Positions 63,277 through 64,000 of a stretch of 64,000 bases of DNA are shown piece by piece. The stretch is from Thermohalobaculum sp039805905. Its GTDB lineage: Bacteria; Pseudomonadota; Alphaproteobacteria; Rhodobacterales; Rhodobacteraceae. Both the position numbers and the translations under genes were made by a program. The number at the start of each line of letters is the position of its first letter. The stretch's first letter is position 1. The notes under the pieces are model-generated. The model searched no databases and was not told the DNA's origin. It saw only the letters and a list, made by a program, of their open reading frames with translations. The stretch spans positions 1 to 64,000 of the forward strand of contig JBDIVM010000002.1 in the NCBI GenBank assembly GCA_039805905.1, given 5' to 3'.

Positions 63277-63774
63277 ATGACGAGCGACACGACCGAGACC
63301 GAAACCGGCGTCGCCGGCCTTGCCAGAATTATGCGAATGATCCCGCATCGTTATCCGTTTCTGCTGATTGATCGCGTGGAGCGGATACGCAAGGGCGACA
63401 GTGCCGTCGGGATCAAGAACGTCACGATCAACGAACCGCATTTCCAGGGCCACTTTCCGGCCGAGGCAGTCATGCCCGGAGTGCTGGTAGTCGAGGCGAT
63501 GGCGCAGACCGCGGGCGTTCTCGTCGTGGAGACGCTGGGAATGGAGGACCAAAACCTGCTGGTCTATTTCATGACCATCGACAACTGCCGGTTCCGCAAC
63601 AAGGTCGTGCCCGGCGACGTGCTGGAACTGCATGTGCGGATCCTGCGCGGGCGTGGCAAGGTGTTCCGCTTCGCTGGCGAGGGCCGGGTGAACGGAAAGC
63701 TCGTCGCCGAGGCGGAGTACTCGGCCATGATCATCGACGAGGACGAGCGGAAGCGGCGCGGAATCGAGTCGTGA
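63277..63774 (+). CDS. fabZ: 3-hydroxyacyl-ACP dehydratase FabZ
   Basis: This 165-residue protein has MIPHRYPFLLIDRV and the catalytic His/Glu in GHFPAEAVMPGVLVVEAMAQ. It dehydrates 3-hydroxyacyl-ACP in fatty-acid synthesis and affects lipid A supply. The ATG at 63277 is chosen; an upstream frame to 63244 lacks conservation. It overlaps lpxA by GTGA. Confidence 0.97.
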   Translation: MTSDTTETETGVAGLARIMRMIPHRYPFLLIDRVERIRKGDSAVGIKNVTINEPHFQGHFPAEAVMPGVLVVEAMAQTAGVLVVETLGMEDQNLLVYFMTIDNCRFRNKVVPGDVLELHVRILRGRGKVFRFAGEGRVNGKLVAEAEYSAMIIDEDERKRRGIES

Positions 63775-64000
63775 CCCTTCATCCCACCGCCATCGTCGCC
63801 GACGGTGCGCGGATCGGGACCGGGGCCGTGATCGGCCCCTATTGCCTCGTCGGGGCCGAGGTCGAGCTGGCCGAGGATGTGGAACTCGTCTCGCATGTCG
63901 CCGTGGCGGGGCGCACGCTGGTCGGTGCCGGCACCCGGGTCTGGCCCTTTGCCTCGATTGGCCACCAGCCGCAGGACCTGAAGTACCGCGGCGAAGCCAG
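63771..64000 (+). CDS. lpxA: UDP-N-acetylglucosamine acyltransferase (partial)
   Basis: The first 76 codons from the GTG at 63771 are present and the gene runs off the window. The start reads LHPTAIVADGARIGTGAVIGPYCLVG, followed by hexapeptide-repeat turns and FASIGHQPQDLKYRG, which is an LpxA signature. It catalyses the first step of lipid A synthesis. The GTG overlaps the fabZ stop. Confidence 0.95.
   Translation, partial: MTLHPTAIVADGARIGTGAVIGPYCLVGAEVELAEDVELVSHVAVAGRTLVGAGTRVWPFASIGHQPQDLKYRGEA

Overview
The window is a piece of a high-GC alphaproteobacterial chromosome, most likely from the Rhodobacterales (Rhodobacter/Paracoccus-like). Three things point there: an RpoE-ChrR singlet-oxygen module whose zinc and cupin ligands sit where they do in Rhodobacter ChrR; the conserved run rpsB-tsf-pyrH-frr-uppS-cdsA-dxr-rseP-bamA-skp-fabZ-lpxA; and Zur-type zinc regulation. 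This placement is from memory of the families, not from a search.

Layout. 1-8046 is a zinc-starvation locus, all on the minus strand: zur, a 34-residue membrane peptide, znuC, znuB, znuA, a COG0523 GTPase and a WD40 protein form one operon behind a Zur box. A second Zur-boxed operon holds two more COG0523 GTPases around a DUF6525-like gene. The left edge runs into an IS21-type istB fragment. 8.2-10.4 kb is an accessory patch: a terminator, a lone DUF3883 nuclease-like gene, gene debris, and a D-galactarolactone isomerase. 10.4-17.4 kb is a six-gene operon (cuyA-like lyase, DegT aminotransferase, Asp/Glu-type racemase, tauABC-like transporter) divergent from a LysR regulator; it looks built for an amino-sulfonate such as cysteate or taurine. 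17.4-23.8 kb holds a truncated patatin and a TetR gene translationally coupled to a complete branched-chain-amino-acid-type ABC transporter plus an AhpD-like protein.

23.9-31.0 kb is the RpoE-ChrR regulon: two back-to-back RpoE promoters drive rpoE-chrR to the left and a seven-gene operon to the right (amine oxidase, DUF1365, chalcone-isomerase-like, MFS, DUF3833 lipoprotein, SDR, TspO). 31.1-39.4 kb mixes accessory and housekeeping genes: a thermonuclease-like protein, an AT-rich DUF6338 membrane protein paired with a tiny GYQP-motif peptide, pyrG, an orphan Tat-exported solute-binding protein, a GT2 enzyme, secG, an SDR lacking its catalytic Tyr/Lys, and a small secreted protein. 39.6-48.4 kb has a methyltransferase-like gene, ilvC, a lipoprotein gene, ilvH and ilvB behind a leader peptide/attenuator, miaA, and two tandem GT87-type membrane proteins. 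48.7-64.0 kb is the core run listed above, with a DEAD-box helicase in front and an enolase-superfamily dehydratase plus a class IV aminotransferase inserted between tsf and pyrH.

The most unusual items are the tiny peptide genes (4759-4863 and 31811-31999), the three-GTPase zinc locus with its WD40 partner, the sulfonate operon carrying a racemase and an aminotransferase, the TetR-coupled transporter, the inactive-looking SDR, the ilv attenuator, and a perfect 17-bp inverted repeat at 48426-48493. I saw no CRISPR array, rRNA gene or complete tRNA gene.
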